Source: Prevotella sp. (GTDB lineage: Bacteria; Bacteroidota; Bacteroidia; Bacteroidales; Bacteroidaceae). Taken from it: a stretch of DNA of 64,000 nucleotides. Position numbers and translations under genes: made by a program. Positions 26,091 to 34,850 of this stretch are shown one piece after another. Numbering within the stretch: position 1 is the first letter of the stretch; each line of letters opens with the position of its first letter. A model generated the notes under the pieces. The model was not told the DNA's origin. It saw only the letters and a list, made by a program, of their open reading frames with translations, and searched no databases. Location of the stretch: assembly GCA_024681875.1 (NCBI GenBank), contig JAILAA010000034.1, positions 1 to 64,000 of the forward strand. The letters are read 5' to 3'.

Positions 26091-27683
26091 TCAGACGGCT
26101 CGTACCTCGCCTGGCACTTTGCCGTATTCATCCTTGAAGCATTTGGTGAAATAGCTGGGAGAGGTGAAACCTACCTTGTAGGCAATCTCGCTGACGCTGA
26201 GATCGCTGGTGAGCAGCAGCTGGTAGGCACGGTTCAGACGGGCGGTGCGCAACAGTTCGATTGGCGTGGAGTCGGTCAGCGCCTTCACCTTGCGGTAGAG
26301 CTGCACACGGCTGAGGTTCATATCGGCAGCCAAGTCCTCGACACTGACGTCGCTCTCTTCCAGACGTGCCTCGACAACCTCACGGAAACGTTTGATAAAG
26401 AGTGCCTCACCGCCGACAGTCCTTTCTCCAACAGTCCCCTCTTGTGAGGGAGTGGCGTTTTCATTTAGCAAGCCTGTGTCATCAGTGGTAAGCGTATCTT
26501 CTCCGCTTCCTGTGGAGGAGGAATGGGTGAAATTCTGTTCAGTGAGGCTCTCCATATTCCACACGCTACTTGCCACACGTTCTCTTCGCAGTATCATCTT
26601 GCCAATATGATAGCGGTAGAACAACACAATGCTAAGTACCAACAGGACAATGACTCCTAACGCCATCCAGATGATGATGCGCTGGGTGCCGAGCCTTTCA
26701 AGATAGTTGTCGGCGCGGTTGTGTAGCTGGTCGATGTAGTTGGACTGCCGCATGATCTCTTCATTCTCCATCAGCAGCACGTTGGCATTTTCGTGGGTTA
26801 CCAGGGCCGACATGAGGTGGATTTCCTTCTCATAGGGCTTGCCTTCCAGAATGTCAACAGCCAATTGTATCAGGCGGTCGCCGTGGGTGGGATAGATATA
26901 GGTGGCATCAAGAATGGAGTCGCGCACTAGGCGTATGCCGCCGTTCTCTCCTGGCAGGCCGTCGATGCCGCAATACTTTGTCGGATACTGTGTGCTTAGA
27001 GTGGAGAGAACTTGGCGTGCACCCATAGCCATGCGATCGTTCTGTCCGAATACAAAGTCGATGTCGCTCAAATCGCCCTGATAGCTTCGGATGGCATTGA
27101 CAGCACTCTCTTCCGTCCAGTCGCCTTGCAGCGTGTCGACTACAACAATCGAGGGATAGTCCTTCAAGGCATCCATAAAGCCTTTGTGCCGCTCAATGGC
27201 GGGTGACGAGCCTTTCAGCCCCATGATCTCTAAGACACGGCCTTCTCCGTGCAACTGTGTAGCAATATATTCACCCATCACGTGCCCCATCTCATAGTTG
27301 TCGGCACTGATGAAGGCGGTATGCTTGCTTGAATTGGTCTTGCGCTCAAACACAATGACAGGGATGCCCTTGTCGTAGGCACGGTCAATGGCGGGCGAGA
27401 TGGTCTGTACCTGATTGGGGGCCACAATCAGCAGGTCGATGCCTGTCGCCACCAGACTGTCAATCTGCTGCACCTGCCGCTCGTCGCTGTCGTAGGCAGC
27501 CGCAAACCGCAGCTCCACATTCCCCTGACAATAAGCACCCATGCGCAGCTCGGAGTTCTGTTTCTCACGCCAGATGTCCTCTGAACACTGTGACACGCCT
27601 ATCTTGTACCTCTTCTCACTTGGAGAGCAAGAAGCAAAGACCATCCCAGATATTATGAAGATGTATGTGAGAATCTTTTTCAT
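26091..27683 (-). CDS. Membrane-anchored sugar-sensing AraC-family regulator
   Basis: 530 residues from ATG 27683. An N-terminal signal segment (possible lipobox FASC, Cys19) leads into a periplasmic type I sugar-binding domain (~25-290; YKIGVSQC, IDLLIVAPNQ, IPVIVFERK, FGQNDRMAMGA). One transmembrane helix follows (~331-357), then a linker and a C-terminal AraC DNA-binding domain (~428-530) with both helix-turn-helices (LAADMNLSRVQLYRKVKAL; SVSEIAYKVGFTSPSYFTKCF). It resembles a hybrid two-component regulator of levan loci but lacks the histidine kinase and receiver domains, so sensing and DNA binding are joined directly through the membrane. The linker (~410-426) carries part of a palindromic repeat. 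Likely senses fructose and activates the locus. Confidence 0.9.
   Translation of the reverse strand: MKKILTYIFIISGMVFASCSPSEKRYKIGVSQCSEDIWREKQNSELRMGAYCQGNVELRFAAAYDSDERQVQQIDSLVATGIDLLIVAPNQVQTISPAIDRAYDKGIPVIVFERKTNSSKHTAFISADNYEMGHVMGEYIATQLHGEGRVLEIMGLKGSSPAIERHKGFMDALKDYPSIVVVDTLQGDWTEESAVNAIRSYQGDLSDIDFVFGQNDRMAMGARQVLSTLSTQYPTKYCGIDGLPGENGGIRLVRDSILDATYIYPTHGDRLIQLAVDILEGKPYEKEIHLMSALVTHENANVLLMENEEIMRQSNYIDQLHNRADNYLERLGTQRIIIWMALGVIVLLVLSIVLFYRYHIGKMILRRERVASSVWNMESLTEQNFTHSSSTGSGEDTLTTDDTGLLNENATPSQEGTVGERTVGGEALFIKRFREVVEARLEESDVSVEDLAADMNLSRVQLYRKVKALTDSTPIELLRTARLNRAYQLLLTSDLSVSEIAYKVGFTSPSYFTKCFKDEYGKVPGEVRAV
26404..26454. repeat. Half copy of the palindromic element in the regulator linker
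   Basis: Starts GCCTCACC like the elements at 10734 and 14959 and contains CCCCTC/GAGGG hairpin arms (CCCCTCTTGTGAGGG). It translates in frame to TPSQEGTVGERTVGGEA, between the transmembrane helix and the DNA-binding domain. Confidence 0.65.
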
Positions 27684-27703
27684 GGTCGTAAGCAATGTGA
27701 GTG

Positions 27704-27711
27704 CAAAGATA
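27704..27711 (-). promoter_or_regulatory. Minus-7 box for the regulator gene
   Basis: Minus-strand TATCTTTG; predicted leader of only ~16 nt before ATG 27683. It supports that start over an upstream TTG. Confidence 0.55.
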
Positions 27712-27826
27712 CGAAGAAAAATAGAAAAAGAGTAATAAAATGAAAAAAATGACTAAACTATTCTTTAACTTCGTCGTCTAATTGGGTAGTCAGTAACCTT
27801 TTTATTACAACTTAAAGCTAAAGAAT

Positions 27827-28336
27827 ATGAAAAAAGTAATGATGCTGATGGCCATGCTGGCCATTCCGTTTGCCATGATGGCACAGACCAGGTTCCACGA
27901 CGTAGAGCTGAACGAGGCTACAGGCCCCGTGAAGTCTATCTCAACCAGCGTAATGGGCCGCGACCAGGTGACTACTTTCACGCAAGACGGCAAGATGCAG
28001 CGTGAGGGCATGAGCGACCCCGTCTATGACGCTGAGGGCTACATGCAGTCAATGAAGATGAGCATGATGGGCCAGTCAAGCACCGTGAAGTACAAGTGGG
28101 AGAACGGAAAGGTGGTGAGCCAGACCATGAATATGATGGGCAACGACGTCACCGTGAAGATGACCTATAACGACAAGGGTGCCATTGCCTCGCAGTCGAT
28201 GAACATGATGGGACAGGACGTGGTCATTCCCTTCACCGACTACAAGTACGACGAAAAAGGCAACTGGATCAGCCGCAAGTCGTCGATGATGGGCCAAGAA
28301 ATAGAGCAGACCCGCAAGATTGAATACTACGAGTAA
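27827..28336 (+). CDS. Met-rich secreted repeat protein of unknown function
   Basis: 169 residues with a signal peptide (cleavage near MMA-QT). The mature part consists of repeated strand units built around Met-Met-Gly (VMGRDQVT, SMMGQSSTVKYKW, NMMGNDVTVKMTY, NMMGQDVVIPFTDYKY, SMMGQEIEQTRK), interleaved with YD-repeat-like turns (DAEGYM, NDKGAI, DEKGNW). It looks like a small YD/RHS-like beta-sheet protein; the methionine richness is unusual. No function can be assigned. Its 3' end overlaps the convergent epimerase gene by 10 bp. Confidence 0.85.
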   Translation: MKKVMMLMAMLAIPFAMMAQTRFHDVELNEATGPVKSISTSVMGRDQVTTFTQDGKMQREGMSDPVYDAEGYMQSMKMSMMGQSSTVKYKWENGKVVSQTMNMMGNDVTVKMTYNDKGAIASQSMNMMGQDVVIPFTDYKYDEKGNWISRKSSMMGQEIEQTRKIEYYE

Positions 28337-29688
28337 CGCTCGAGAATCTCCAGACACATGCGGCTGTTGTGGTAGGGACATTTCCAGAAACCGGCATGGT
28401 CGTCGTCCTGATTCAATGTGCCGTCGGCATGGCGGCTCCAATACCATTCGCCGTGCTCCCAGTCTATCAGGTTGTCCTTGATGTACTGCCAGCAGCGTAA
28501 CGCACGCTGTAATGCCTCCTCATCGCCAAAGTGCTGATAGAGATTCATCCAGCCTACGACGTTTTCGGCCTGCACCCACCAGTGCAGGTCGTCGTCTTTT
28601 TTCCCTTTCTCCGAGGAGGAGGGGTGCCAGTAGGGTGAGGTGGTAGCGATAGTTGCCTCGTGAATCATCGACCCGTCGGCATTTAGGCCTTTCTCGCTGG
28701 CTTTTGCAATTAATTTAACGATGGATTCGACCTTTTTTGTCACTTCGTTGTCGCCTAGCACTAGCGCTGCCTCATGCAGCAGCCAGGAACACTCGATGTC
28801 GTGGCCATAGCTTTCTATCTGTCCTGCGCCACGCGTCCAGTCCATCTCGAAGAACAGGTCGAGGTGATTGGTTTCTGGGTTGAGGATCTTGTCTGTGAAA
28901 ATGTCAATAAGGTTTCGCAATGCTCCCTCCACCTGGGTGATGGTTTCGTGCGGAACGGCAATGTCGATGGGAATGACTGAGCCGATGACAGGAACGTAAG
29001 CACATTCCTGAGCTGCTTGAAGCTCCCGCATGGCACGAAGAAGGTTCGTGTAGGGCTCGATGATGTGAAGGTGAGTATTCTGCGACTTGGGGTAGTTGGC
29101 GTCAAGGTCGCTCAGACGCATGTCGGCAATTGTTCCCCACTCTCGTGTGCAGGCCTCGATATAGCCGTTGTGCACTGGGTCGAAGGCATGTTCTTCGATG
29201 CAGTCAAAGAGCTGTAGGGCATAGTCGAGAGCTTCACGGTCGCCAGTGGCGCGGGCATATTCTGACAAACCATAGAGTGCAAAACCGAGGGCATAAAACT
29301 GCTTCTTAGTGTCTTTTGGCTGCCCCGTGTGGTCCAAGCTCCAGAACACTCCACCGTATTCTTTATCGATGAAATGGGCTAAAATGTAATCTTTGGCCCT
29401 GGTAGCGGCCTCCAAATAATCAGAGAGGTAAGGGGAGAGAGGTGAGAGGTGAGAGAGCACCCTATATGCCGCTGAGAAGCTCCAGAGGATGCGGGCATTC
29501 AGGATGGCGCCTTTCTCGGCGTCCTTCAACAGCCGGTAGTCGCCGGTCATACGTCCGTAGAAACCGCCGAACTCGTGGTCCTGCATGTCCTTCAGCCAGA
29601 AACTCAGGATGTTTTTCTGCAGCACGTCCTGCATCTCGTTTTTCATCGTCGCTATTGCGGCTGTTTCAGCATGTTTGTTGCTCTTCAT
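28327..29688 (-). CDS. AGE-family sugar 2-epimerase (cellobiose 2-epimerase-like)
   Basis: 453 residues; a second start at 29646 (MKNEMQDVLQKN) aligns better with the usual family N-terminus. An (alpha/alpha)6-barrel enzyme that epimerises the reducing-end glucose of beta-linked disaccharides or N-acylglucosamine. Family features: FGGFYGRMTGDY, ARILWSFSAAYR, DKEYGGVFWSLDHTGQPKDTKK split across two motifs, YGHDIECSWLL and WWVQAENVVGWMNLYQ. No signal peptide, so cytoplasmic. Around residues 77-88 a GGTGAGAGG-type repeat adds SHLSPLSPYLS in frame. It follows sufD by ~140 bp and converges with the Met-rich protein gene. Confidence 0.88.
   Translation of the reverse strand: MKSNKHAETAAIATMKNEMQDVLQKNILSFWLKDMQDHEFGGFYGRMTGDYRLLKDAEKGAILNARILWSFSAAYRVLSHLSPLSPYLSDYLEAATRAKDYILAHFIDKEYGGVFWSLDHTGQPKDTKKQFYALGFALYGLSEYARATGDREALDYALQLFDCIEEHAFDPVHNGYIEACTREWGTIADMRLSDLDANYPKSQNTHLHIIEPYTNLLRAMRELQAAQECAYVPVIGSVIPIDIAVPHETITQVEGALRNLIDIFTDKILNPETNHLDLFFEMDWTRGAGQIESYGHDIECSWLLHEAALVLGDNEVTKKVESIVKLIAKASEKGLNADGSMIHEATIATTSPYWHPSSSEKGKKDDDLHWWVQAENVVGWMNLYQHFGDEEALQRALRCWQYIKDNLIDWEHGEWYWSRHADGTLNQDDDHAGFWKCPYHNSRMCLEILERYS
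29423..29457. repeat. GGTGAGAGG-type low-complexity insert in the epimerase gene
   Basis: Runs of GAGAGGTGAGAGGTGAGAG, translated on the minus strand as LSHLSPLSPYLS. Same words occur at 30831-30860, 30916-30968 and 44281-44315, always in frame in genes. Confidence 0.75.
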
Positions 29689-29721
29689 TTTTAATGTGAT
29701 TCAAGTTTCTGCGTTTGCTGT

Positions 29722-29796
29722 CATGGACTTACACGGTCTTAATCGGACTTTTTTATGCAGTTTATTTCCGTAATAGTCCGTGAAAGCCCGTGGCTC
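29722..29796. repeat. Imperfect inverted repeat of the CACGGACTTACACGG family
   Basis: CATGGACTTACACGG at the left and, on the other strand, CCACGGGCTTTCACGG at the right form an imperfect hairpin in the sufD-epimerase gap. The same word is tandemly repeated inside rnpA (47379-47456). Confidence 0.6.
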
Positions 29797-29829
29797 TGTT
29801 TATTACCTTCCGTTACTTGAGTTTTATGA

Positions 29830-31266
29830 CTATTGACAAAGGCGACAGCCCTTGCACTTGCTGAGTTCTCCGCGGAAGCGCTTCTCTACAAGATAGTGCA
29901 GACGGTCGCGCAAGGGCACGAGGCTGATGCCGTCGATGACCTGGTTTATGAAAGCCACCTCAAGCAATGTGCGTGCCTCTTCGCGAGGGATGCCGCGCTG
30001 CTGCATGTAGAACAGGGCCTGGTCGTTGAGCTGGCCCACGGTGCTGCCGTGCGCACACTTTACGTCGTCGGCATAGATCTCGAGCATGGGCTGTGTATAC
30101 ATGTGAGCCTCTTTGGAGGAACAGAGGTTTTGGTTGGTCATCTGCGACGCGGTCTGCTGTGCGCCGTGCTCTACTAATACGCGACCCGCAAAGGCACCCG
30201 TGCTCTGGTCGTTGAGCACGTATCTGTAGAGCTCGTTGGATGTGCAGTGCGTTGCTCGGTGGGTGATGAGCGTATTGTTATCCACATGCTGCTGTTTGTC
30301 GGCGATGACGCATCCCAGGCATTTACATTCGGCACCCTCGCCGTTGAGTGTCAGGTCGAGTTTGTTGCGGGTGACGCCGTTGTGCAGGGTAATGACGTTG
30401 TGGGTGACGCGGCTGTTGCGCTGCTGGTCAATATAGACGTTGCTTACACGTACATTCTTATAATGGGTTTCCTCCAGACAATAGAGGTTGACGGTAGCGT
30501 TGTCCTTGGCGAACACTTCGATGACCTGCGTGGTGAGGAAAGCTTGGTCGTCGGCAGCATGGTCGCAGAAGAGCAGCGTCACCTCGGCGCCTTCCTCGGC
30601 CACGATGAGCACGCGGCGATTGACCATGAAAGGCGCAGACCCACCCCCAGCCCCTCCCTGTGCGGGATGAGTGTGGTTACTGCTAAAGGGGCTCTTTAGG
30701 ATATTCAATACTTGGATGGCGCGCTCGGCCTTTACGCCACGGGGCACGTAAATGAGCAGACCGTCCTGCGCCAGCATGGTGTTGAGGTCGGTAACGGCAT
30801 CGCCGTCCTTGCCTGCCAGGGTGTTGTAAAGGTGTGAGGTGAGGGGTGAGAGGTGTGAGGATAGTTCTTTTAGGGAAGCGACGATGACACCATCCGGAAG
30901 ATGAGGCTTAGGTATTCTCTCACCTCTCACCTCATGCCTCTCACCTCTCATCTCGAACTTCTCACCCCCATAGAACTGATCGTTAACGATGAAGAAAAGG
31001 TCGGTCGAGAGGTTGGGCACGTCGCAGCGGAAGGCCTGCCAAGGGTCTACGGGGATGTTTAGGCGACGCAGGTTCAGGCCATAGTCAGGCTCGAACAGCT
31101 TCTGCAGGTCGGTGTATTTGTAGCGCTCCATCTTCTGTGTGGGAAAGCCATTGGCCTTGAAGCGCGCAAAGGCCTCGTCGCGCACTGCGTTCATCACCTC
31201 CGATGAATGCTCGAAGATAACGTCGCGCTGCTGCTCGTAGATGTCGATGTACTGTTGCTCGCTCAT
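29830..31266 (-). CDS. sufD: FeS cluster assembly protein SufD
   Basis: 478 residues from ATG 31266, whose ATGA overlaps the sufC stop. With SufB and SufC it forms the scaffold complex that builds Fe-S clusters in the cytoplasm. Family features: the beta-helix core (VYIDQQRNSRVTHNVITLHN), the C-terminal HGSTVGQLNDQALFYMQQRG with the conserved His, and the RGIPREEARTLL helix. Three in-frame insertions are visible: residues ~99-117 and ~135-145 from GGTGAGAGG-type repeats flanking the conserved LPDGVIVASLKE, and ~189-210 (NHTHPAQGGAGGGSAPF) from a palindromic element. Confidence 0.94.
   Translation of the reverse strand: MSEQQYIDIYEQQRDVIFEHSSEVMNAVRDEAFARFKANGFPTQKMERYKYTDLQKLFEPDYGLNLRRLNIPVDPWQAFRCDVPNLSTDLFFIVNDQFYGGEKFEMRGERHEVRGERIPKPHLPDGVIVASLKELSSHLSPLTSHLYNTLAGKDGDAVTDLNTMLAQDGLLIYVPRGVKAERAIQVLNILKSPFSSNHTHPAQGGAGGGSAPFMVNRRVLIVAEEGAEVTLLFCDHAADDQAFLTTQVIEVFAKDNATVNLYCLEETHYKNVRVSNVYIDQQRNSRVTHNVITLHNGVTRNKLDLTLNGEGAECKCLGCVIADKQQHVDNNTLITHRATHCTSNELYRYVLNDQSTGAFAGRVLVEHGAQQTASQMTNQNLCSSKEAHMYTQPMLEIYADDVKCAHGSTVGQLNDQALFYMQQRGIPREEARTLLEVAFINQVIDGISLVPLRDRLHYLVEKRFRGELSKCKGCRLCQ
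30635..30700. repeat. Partial palindromic element inside sufD
   Basis: Begins GCAGACCCACCCCCAGC, the same 17 bp that ends (reverse-complemented) the element at 42422-42589. It adds roughly 20 residues before the conserved MVNRRVLIV. Confidence 0.8.
30831..30968. repeat. Two inverted GGTGAGAGG-type inserts inside sufD
   Basis: GGTGTGAGGTGAGGGGTGAG (30831-30850) continuing to 30860, and in opposite orientation CTCTCACCTCTCACCTCATG continuing to 30968. Between them lie ~55 bp of ordinary sufD sequence. Both inserts keep the frame. Confidence 0.8.
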
Positions 31267-32006
31267 AACTCTTTTAGCCAGTCGTAACCCTTCTCCTGTA
31301 TCTCCTGCGCCAGCTCCGGACCTGCCGTCTTCACGATGCGCCCCTGGTAGAGCACGTGAACGTACTGCGGACGGATCATCTCCAACAGACGGTCGTAGTG
31401 GGTGATGACGATGCACGACGTCTGTGGCGTCATCAGCTTGTTCACACCGTCGGCCACAATGCGCATGGCATCCACGTCAAGGCCTGAGTCGGTCTCGTCG
31501 AGGATGCTCAGCCTCGGCTCGAGCATGGCCATTTGGAAAATCTCGTTGCGTTTCTTCTCGCCGCCGCTGAAACCCTCGTTCACCGAGCGGTTGGCCAGCT
31601 TGGCGTCCAGTTCCACAATCTTGCGCTTCTCACGCATCAGCTTGATGAAGTCGGCGGCGTTCATCGGCTCTAAGCCCTGTGCCTTGCGCTTCTCGTTGAT
31701 AGCAGCCTTCATGAAGTTGGTCATAGAGACGCCGGGGATTTCCACTGGATACTGGAACGATAGGAACAGCCCCTCGTGCGCCCGTTCCTCGGGCTTCATG
31801 GCCAAGAGGTCCTTGCCGTTGAATGTGGCCGTGCCCTCGGTCACCTCGTAGAGCGGGTTGCCCACGAGGACGGCTGAGAGCGTCGACTTGCCCGAGCCGT
31901 TAGGGCCCATGATGGCGTGTGTCTCGCCATCGTTGATCACCAGGTCGATGCCTTTTAATATCTCTTTGTCGCCGATGCTGGCGTGTAGGTTTCTTACTTC
32001 TAACAC
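31263..32006 (-). CDS. sufC: FeS cluster assembly ATPase SufC
   Basis: 247 residues with a GTG start (32006). An ABC-type ATPase that drives SufBD. Walker A GPNGSGKST, signature FSGGEKKRNEIFQMA and Walker B LSILDETDSGLD (the Suf-typical Asp-Glu-Thr-Asp-Ser-Gly) are all present, with the His switch near VITHYD. It overlaps sufD by ATGA and follows sufB after a 42-bp gap filled by 8-bp repeats. Confidence 0.96.
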   Translation of the reverse strand: MLEVRNLHASIGDKEILKGIDLVINDGETHAIMGPNGSGKSTLSAVLVGNPLYEVTEGTATFNGKDLLAMKPEERAHEGLFLSFQYPVEIPGVSMTNFMKAAINEKRKAQGLEPMNAADFIKLMREKRKIVELDAKLANRSVNEGFSGGEKKRNEIFQMAMLEPRLSILDETDSGLDVDAMRIVADGVNKLMTPQTSCIVITHYDRLLEMIRPQYVHVLYQGRIVKTAGPELAQEIQEKGYDWLKEL

Positions 32007-32014
32007 TGTTTTCT

Positions 32015-32040
32015 CGTTATTTCGTTATCACGTTATTACG
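32015..32040. repeat. 8-bp tandem repeats between sufB and sufC
   Basis: CGTTATTT, CGTTATCA and CGTTATTA follow each other, then CG. They occupy most of the 42-bp gap between the two genes. Confidence 0.85.
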
Positions 32041-32048
32041 CTCATTCT

Positions 32049-33536
32049 TTATCCGACAGTTCCCTCAAGGGAGACTGAGAGGAGCTTCTGCGCTTCGACG
32101 GCAAACTCCATGGGCAGTTTCTTCAGCACGTCGCGGGCATAGCCGCCGACGATGAGGCCTACGGCCTGCTCGGTGGGGATGCCGCGCTGGTTACAGTAGA
32201 AGAGCTGGTCCTCGCTGATTTTGCTGGTAGTGGCTTCGTGCTCGAAGATAGCCGTTGGATTCTTCACGTCCATATAGGGGAAGGTGTGGGCACCGCAGTT
32301 GCTGCCGAGAAGAAGCGAGTCGCAGCTGGAATAGTTGCGGGCGTTTTCGGCCGTGGCGGCGGCGCGGACGAGACCGCGGTAGCTGTTCTGCGAGTGGCCG
32401 GCGCTAATGCCTTTCGAGATGATGGTGCTCTTGGTGTTACGGCCTAAGTGAATCATCTTCGTACCTGTGTCGGCCTCTTGATAGTTGTTCGTCACGGCCA
32501 CGCTGTAGAACTCGGCCACGCTGTTGTCGCCCTTCAGCACGCACGACGGGTACTTCCACGTGATGGCGGAGCCCGTTTCAACCTGCGTCCATGACAGCTT
32601 CGAGCTCTCGCCGGCCAGCAGGCCGCGTTTCGTCACAAGGTTAAGTACGCCGCCCTTGCCCTCTTCGTCGCCTGGGTACCAGTTTTGCACGGTGCTGTAT
32701 TTCACCTCGGCGCGGTCTTTCACAATAATCTCTACGATGGCGGCGTGTAGCTGGTTCTCGTCGCGCATCGGTGCCGTGCAGCCCTCTAGATACGAGACGT
32801 AGCTGTCGTCGTCGGCCACGATGAGGGTGCGCTCAAACTGTCCTGTGTTGCGTGCGTTGATGCGGAAGTAGCTGCTCAACTCCATAGGGCAGTGAACGCC
32901 CTTTGGTATGAAGACGAAAGAACCGTCAGAGAAGACAGCGCTATTGAGGGCTGCGTAGAAGTTGTCGCGATAGGGCACAACGGTGCCAAGGTATTGGCGC
33001 ACCAGATCGCCATGCTCCTTCACGGCCTCACCTATGGAACAGAAGATGACGCCTTTTTCCTTGAGTTTCTCCTTGAAGGTGGTTTTCACCGAGACGCTGT
33101 CCATGATAGCGTCGACAGCGGTGTTGCCTGAAAGCGCCAGCCGCTCCTCCAAGGGGATGCCCAGCTTGTCGAAGGTCTTTTCCAGTTCCGGGTCAATAGC
33201 CCCCTCTGAACCTCCCCCCGTAGGGGAGGCTTTTTTTGCTGTGGGGTCAGCGTAATAGCTGATGGCTTGATAGTCGATGGGAGGCACGTGCACGTGGCCC
33301 CAGGTGGGCTGCTGCTGCGTGCTCCAATAGCGGAAAGCCTTTAGGCGGAAGTCAAGCAGCCATTCCGGCTCGCCCTTTTTCTGCGAGATTTGGCGCACCA
33401 CATCCTCGTTCAGTCCTGTAGGGATGATCTCAGTGTGAATATCGGTAGTGAAGCCGTATTCGTATTTCTGCTCCGCAATGCGGCGCACCAGTTCATTATC
33501 GTTTTCCTGTGGCTTTTTCTTGAAGTATTCTTCCAT
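32049..33536 (-). CDS. sufB: FeS cluster assembly protein SufB
   Basis: 495 residues from ATG 33536 (MEEYFKKKP); an upstream TTG at 33599 is possible but less likely. Scaffold subunit of SufBCD. Family features: [68 protein letters not shown] and [13 protein letters not shown]. Between residues ~102 and 112 a small GC-rich hairpin element adds [11 protein letters not shown] in a variable loop. First gene of sufBCD, with a well-matched promoter upstream. Confidence 0.95.
   Translation of the reverse strand: MEEYFKKKPQENDNELVRRIAEQKYEYGFTTDIHTEIIPTGLNEDVVRQISQKKGEPEWLLDFRLKAFRYWSTQQQPTWGHVHVPPIDYQAISYYADPTAKKASPTGGGSEGAIDPELEKTFDKLGIPLEERLALSGNTAVDAIMDSVSVKTTFKEKLKEKGVIFCSIGEAVKEHGDLVRQYLGTVVPYRDNFYAALNSAVFSDGSFVFIPKGVHCPMELSSYFRINARNTGQFERTLIVADDDSYVSYLEGCTAPMRDENQLHAAIVEIIVKDRAEVKYSTVQNWYPGDEEGKGGVLNLVTKRGLLAGESSKLSWTQVETGSAITWKYPSCVLKGDNSVAEFYSVAVTNNYQEADTGTKMIHLGRNTKSTIISKGISAGHSQNSYRGLVRAAATAENARNYSSCDSLLLGSNCGAHTFPYMDVKNPTAIFEHEATTSKISEDQLFYCNQRGIPTEQAVGLIVGGYARDVLKKLPMEFAVEAQKLLSVSLEGTVG
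33199..33230. repeat. 32-bp mini-element inside sufB
   Basis: GCCCCCTCTGAACC and then CCTCCCC/GGGGAGG hairpin arms around CCGTA. Same family as the PriA-flanking repeats (GCCCCCTCCAACC ... GGGGAGGC). It is translated in frame. Confidence 0.82.
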
Positions 33537-33618
33537 CCTCTTCTCTTCAGCTTTGTCTGTGAGGCAAATCGTGTGTTCTTCGTCCTTGTCATGCGACAAG
33601 GCGCAGAAAACTCCGTTG

Positions 33619-33649
33619 CAAAGTTACAACTTAATTGTGACAGGAGCAA
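33619..33649 (-). promoter_or_regulatory. Promoter for sufBCD
   Basis: Minus-strand TTG (33649-33647), 20-bp spacer, TAACTTTG (33626-33619). Leader ~78 nt to ATG 33536. Confidence 0.7.
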
Positions 33650-33707
33650 GGAAAAGTTGGAATTTTTAAAAAGTTGCATGTATTCACCCATAAACAACTT
33701 TCATTTC

Positions 33708-33738
33708 TTTGTTTTTTAATCAGTTATTCGTATCTTTG
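33708..33738 (+). promoter_or_regulatory. Promoter for the M20 deacetylase gene
   Basis: TTTG (33708-33711), 19-bp spacer, TATCTTTG (33731-33738). Divergent from the sufB promoter. Confidence 0.8.
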
Positions 33739-33770
33739 CGGTCTGTCAATGCAAAGTAAAGCTTGAGATA

Positions 33771-34838
33771 ATGATAATGAAATGGAAGAATGACCTCAAC
33801 GAGGCGGTAGAGCTGCTCAAGGAGTTGATTGCCACGCCGCGCGTAAGCCGTCAGGAGACGGCTGCAGCCAACCTGTTGGCGAGTCGCATGGAAGCATGGG
33901 ACCTGAAGCCGCAGCGCTATGGCAACAATGTATGGGCGGTGTGCCCTGACTACGACGCAACGCGCTCTACGCTACTGCTGAATGCCCATATCGACACGGT
34001 GAAAGCAGTGGCGTCGTGGACGCGTGATCCGCTTGTGCCCACCGTGGAGGGCGATCGGCTCTACGGTCTGGGGGCTAACGACTGCGGCGGCGGGCTAGTG
34101 ACGTTGCTGATGACGTACAGGAGAATGGTAGAAACAACGCGCGCGTACAATATTATTTATTTAGCCTCCGCCGAAGAAGAGGTGTCGGGCAGCGAGGGAG
34201 TGGCGCGTGTGCTGCCTAAACTACCGCCCATCAGTGTGGCCATTGTGGGTGAACCGACGGGGATGCAGCCCGCCATTGCCGAGAGGGGGCTGATGGTGGT
34301 AGACGGCTATGCCGAAGGCGTCAGCGGTCATGCGGCGCGCGAGGAGGGTGTAAACGCCATCTACGAGGCGTTGGATGACTTATTATGGCTTCGTGACTAT
34401 CGTTTTCGCCGCGTCAGTCCGCTTCTGGGACCAGCGAAGATGACCGTCACTGTGGTGGAGAGCGGCACCCAGCATAATGTGGTGCCTGACAGGCTGCACT
34501 TCGTGCTTGACGTGCGCACAAATGAGCTATATGGTAATGAGGAGATTTTTGAGTTCTTACAGGGGCAGATGAAGAAGTGCCGTCTGGTGGCGCGTTCTTT
34601 CCGTCTCCACTCGTCGTCGATAACGGCAGAGCATCCGTTGGTAAGGCGCTGTGTGGAGATGGGCTTACGGCCTTTCGGCTCGCCTACGCTCAGCGACCAG
34701 TCGCTGATGTCCTTCCCCTCGTTGAAGCTGGGACCGGGCGAGTCCTCACGCTCGCACTCTGCCGATGAGTTCATCCTATTCAGCGAGATGGAACGTGCCC
34801 TCGATGTCTATGAGCAGCTATTAGACGTAGAGCTCTGA
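33771..34838 (+). CDS. argE: M20-family deacetylase, probable acetylornithine deacetylase
   Basis: 355 residues (ATG 33771 or 33777). M20 metal-binding residues in order: LNAHIDTVKAV (His, Asp), GLGANDCGGGL (bridging Asp), SAEEEVSGSEG (catalytic Glu and metal ligand Glu), VGEPTGMQ and a C-terminal SRSHSADEF (His). Length and motifs fit the ArgE-type enzymes of Bacteroidota, which may act on acetyl- or succinyl-ornithine. It is monocistronic, with its own promoter, so arginine biosynthesis is inferred from family and not from context. Confidence 0.85.
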   Translation: MIMKWKNDLNEAVELLKELIATPRVSRQETAAANLLASRMEAWDLKPQRYGNNVWAVCPDYDATRSTLLLNAHIDTVKAVASWTRDPLVPTVEGDRLYGLGANDCGGGLVTLLMTYRRMVETTRAYNIIYLASAEEEVSGSEGVARVLPKLPPISVAIVGEPTGMQPAIAERGLMVVDGYAEGVSGHAAREEGVNAIYEALDDLLWLRDYRFRRVSPLLGPAKMTVTVVESGTQHNVVPDRLHFVLDVRTNELYGNEEIFEFLQGQMKKCRLVARSFRLHSSSITAEHPLVRRCVEMGLRPFGSPTLSDQSLMSFPSLKLGPGESSRSHSADEFILFSEMERALDVYEQLLDVEL

Positions 34839-34850
34839 GTGTGGCCAGCC

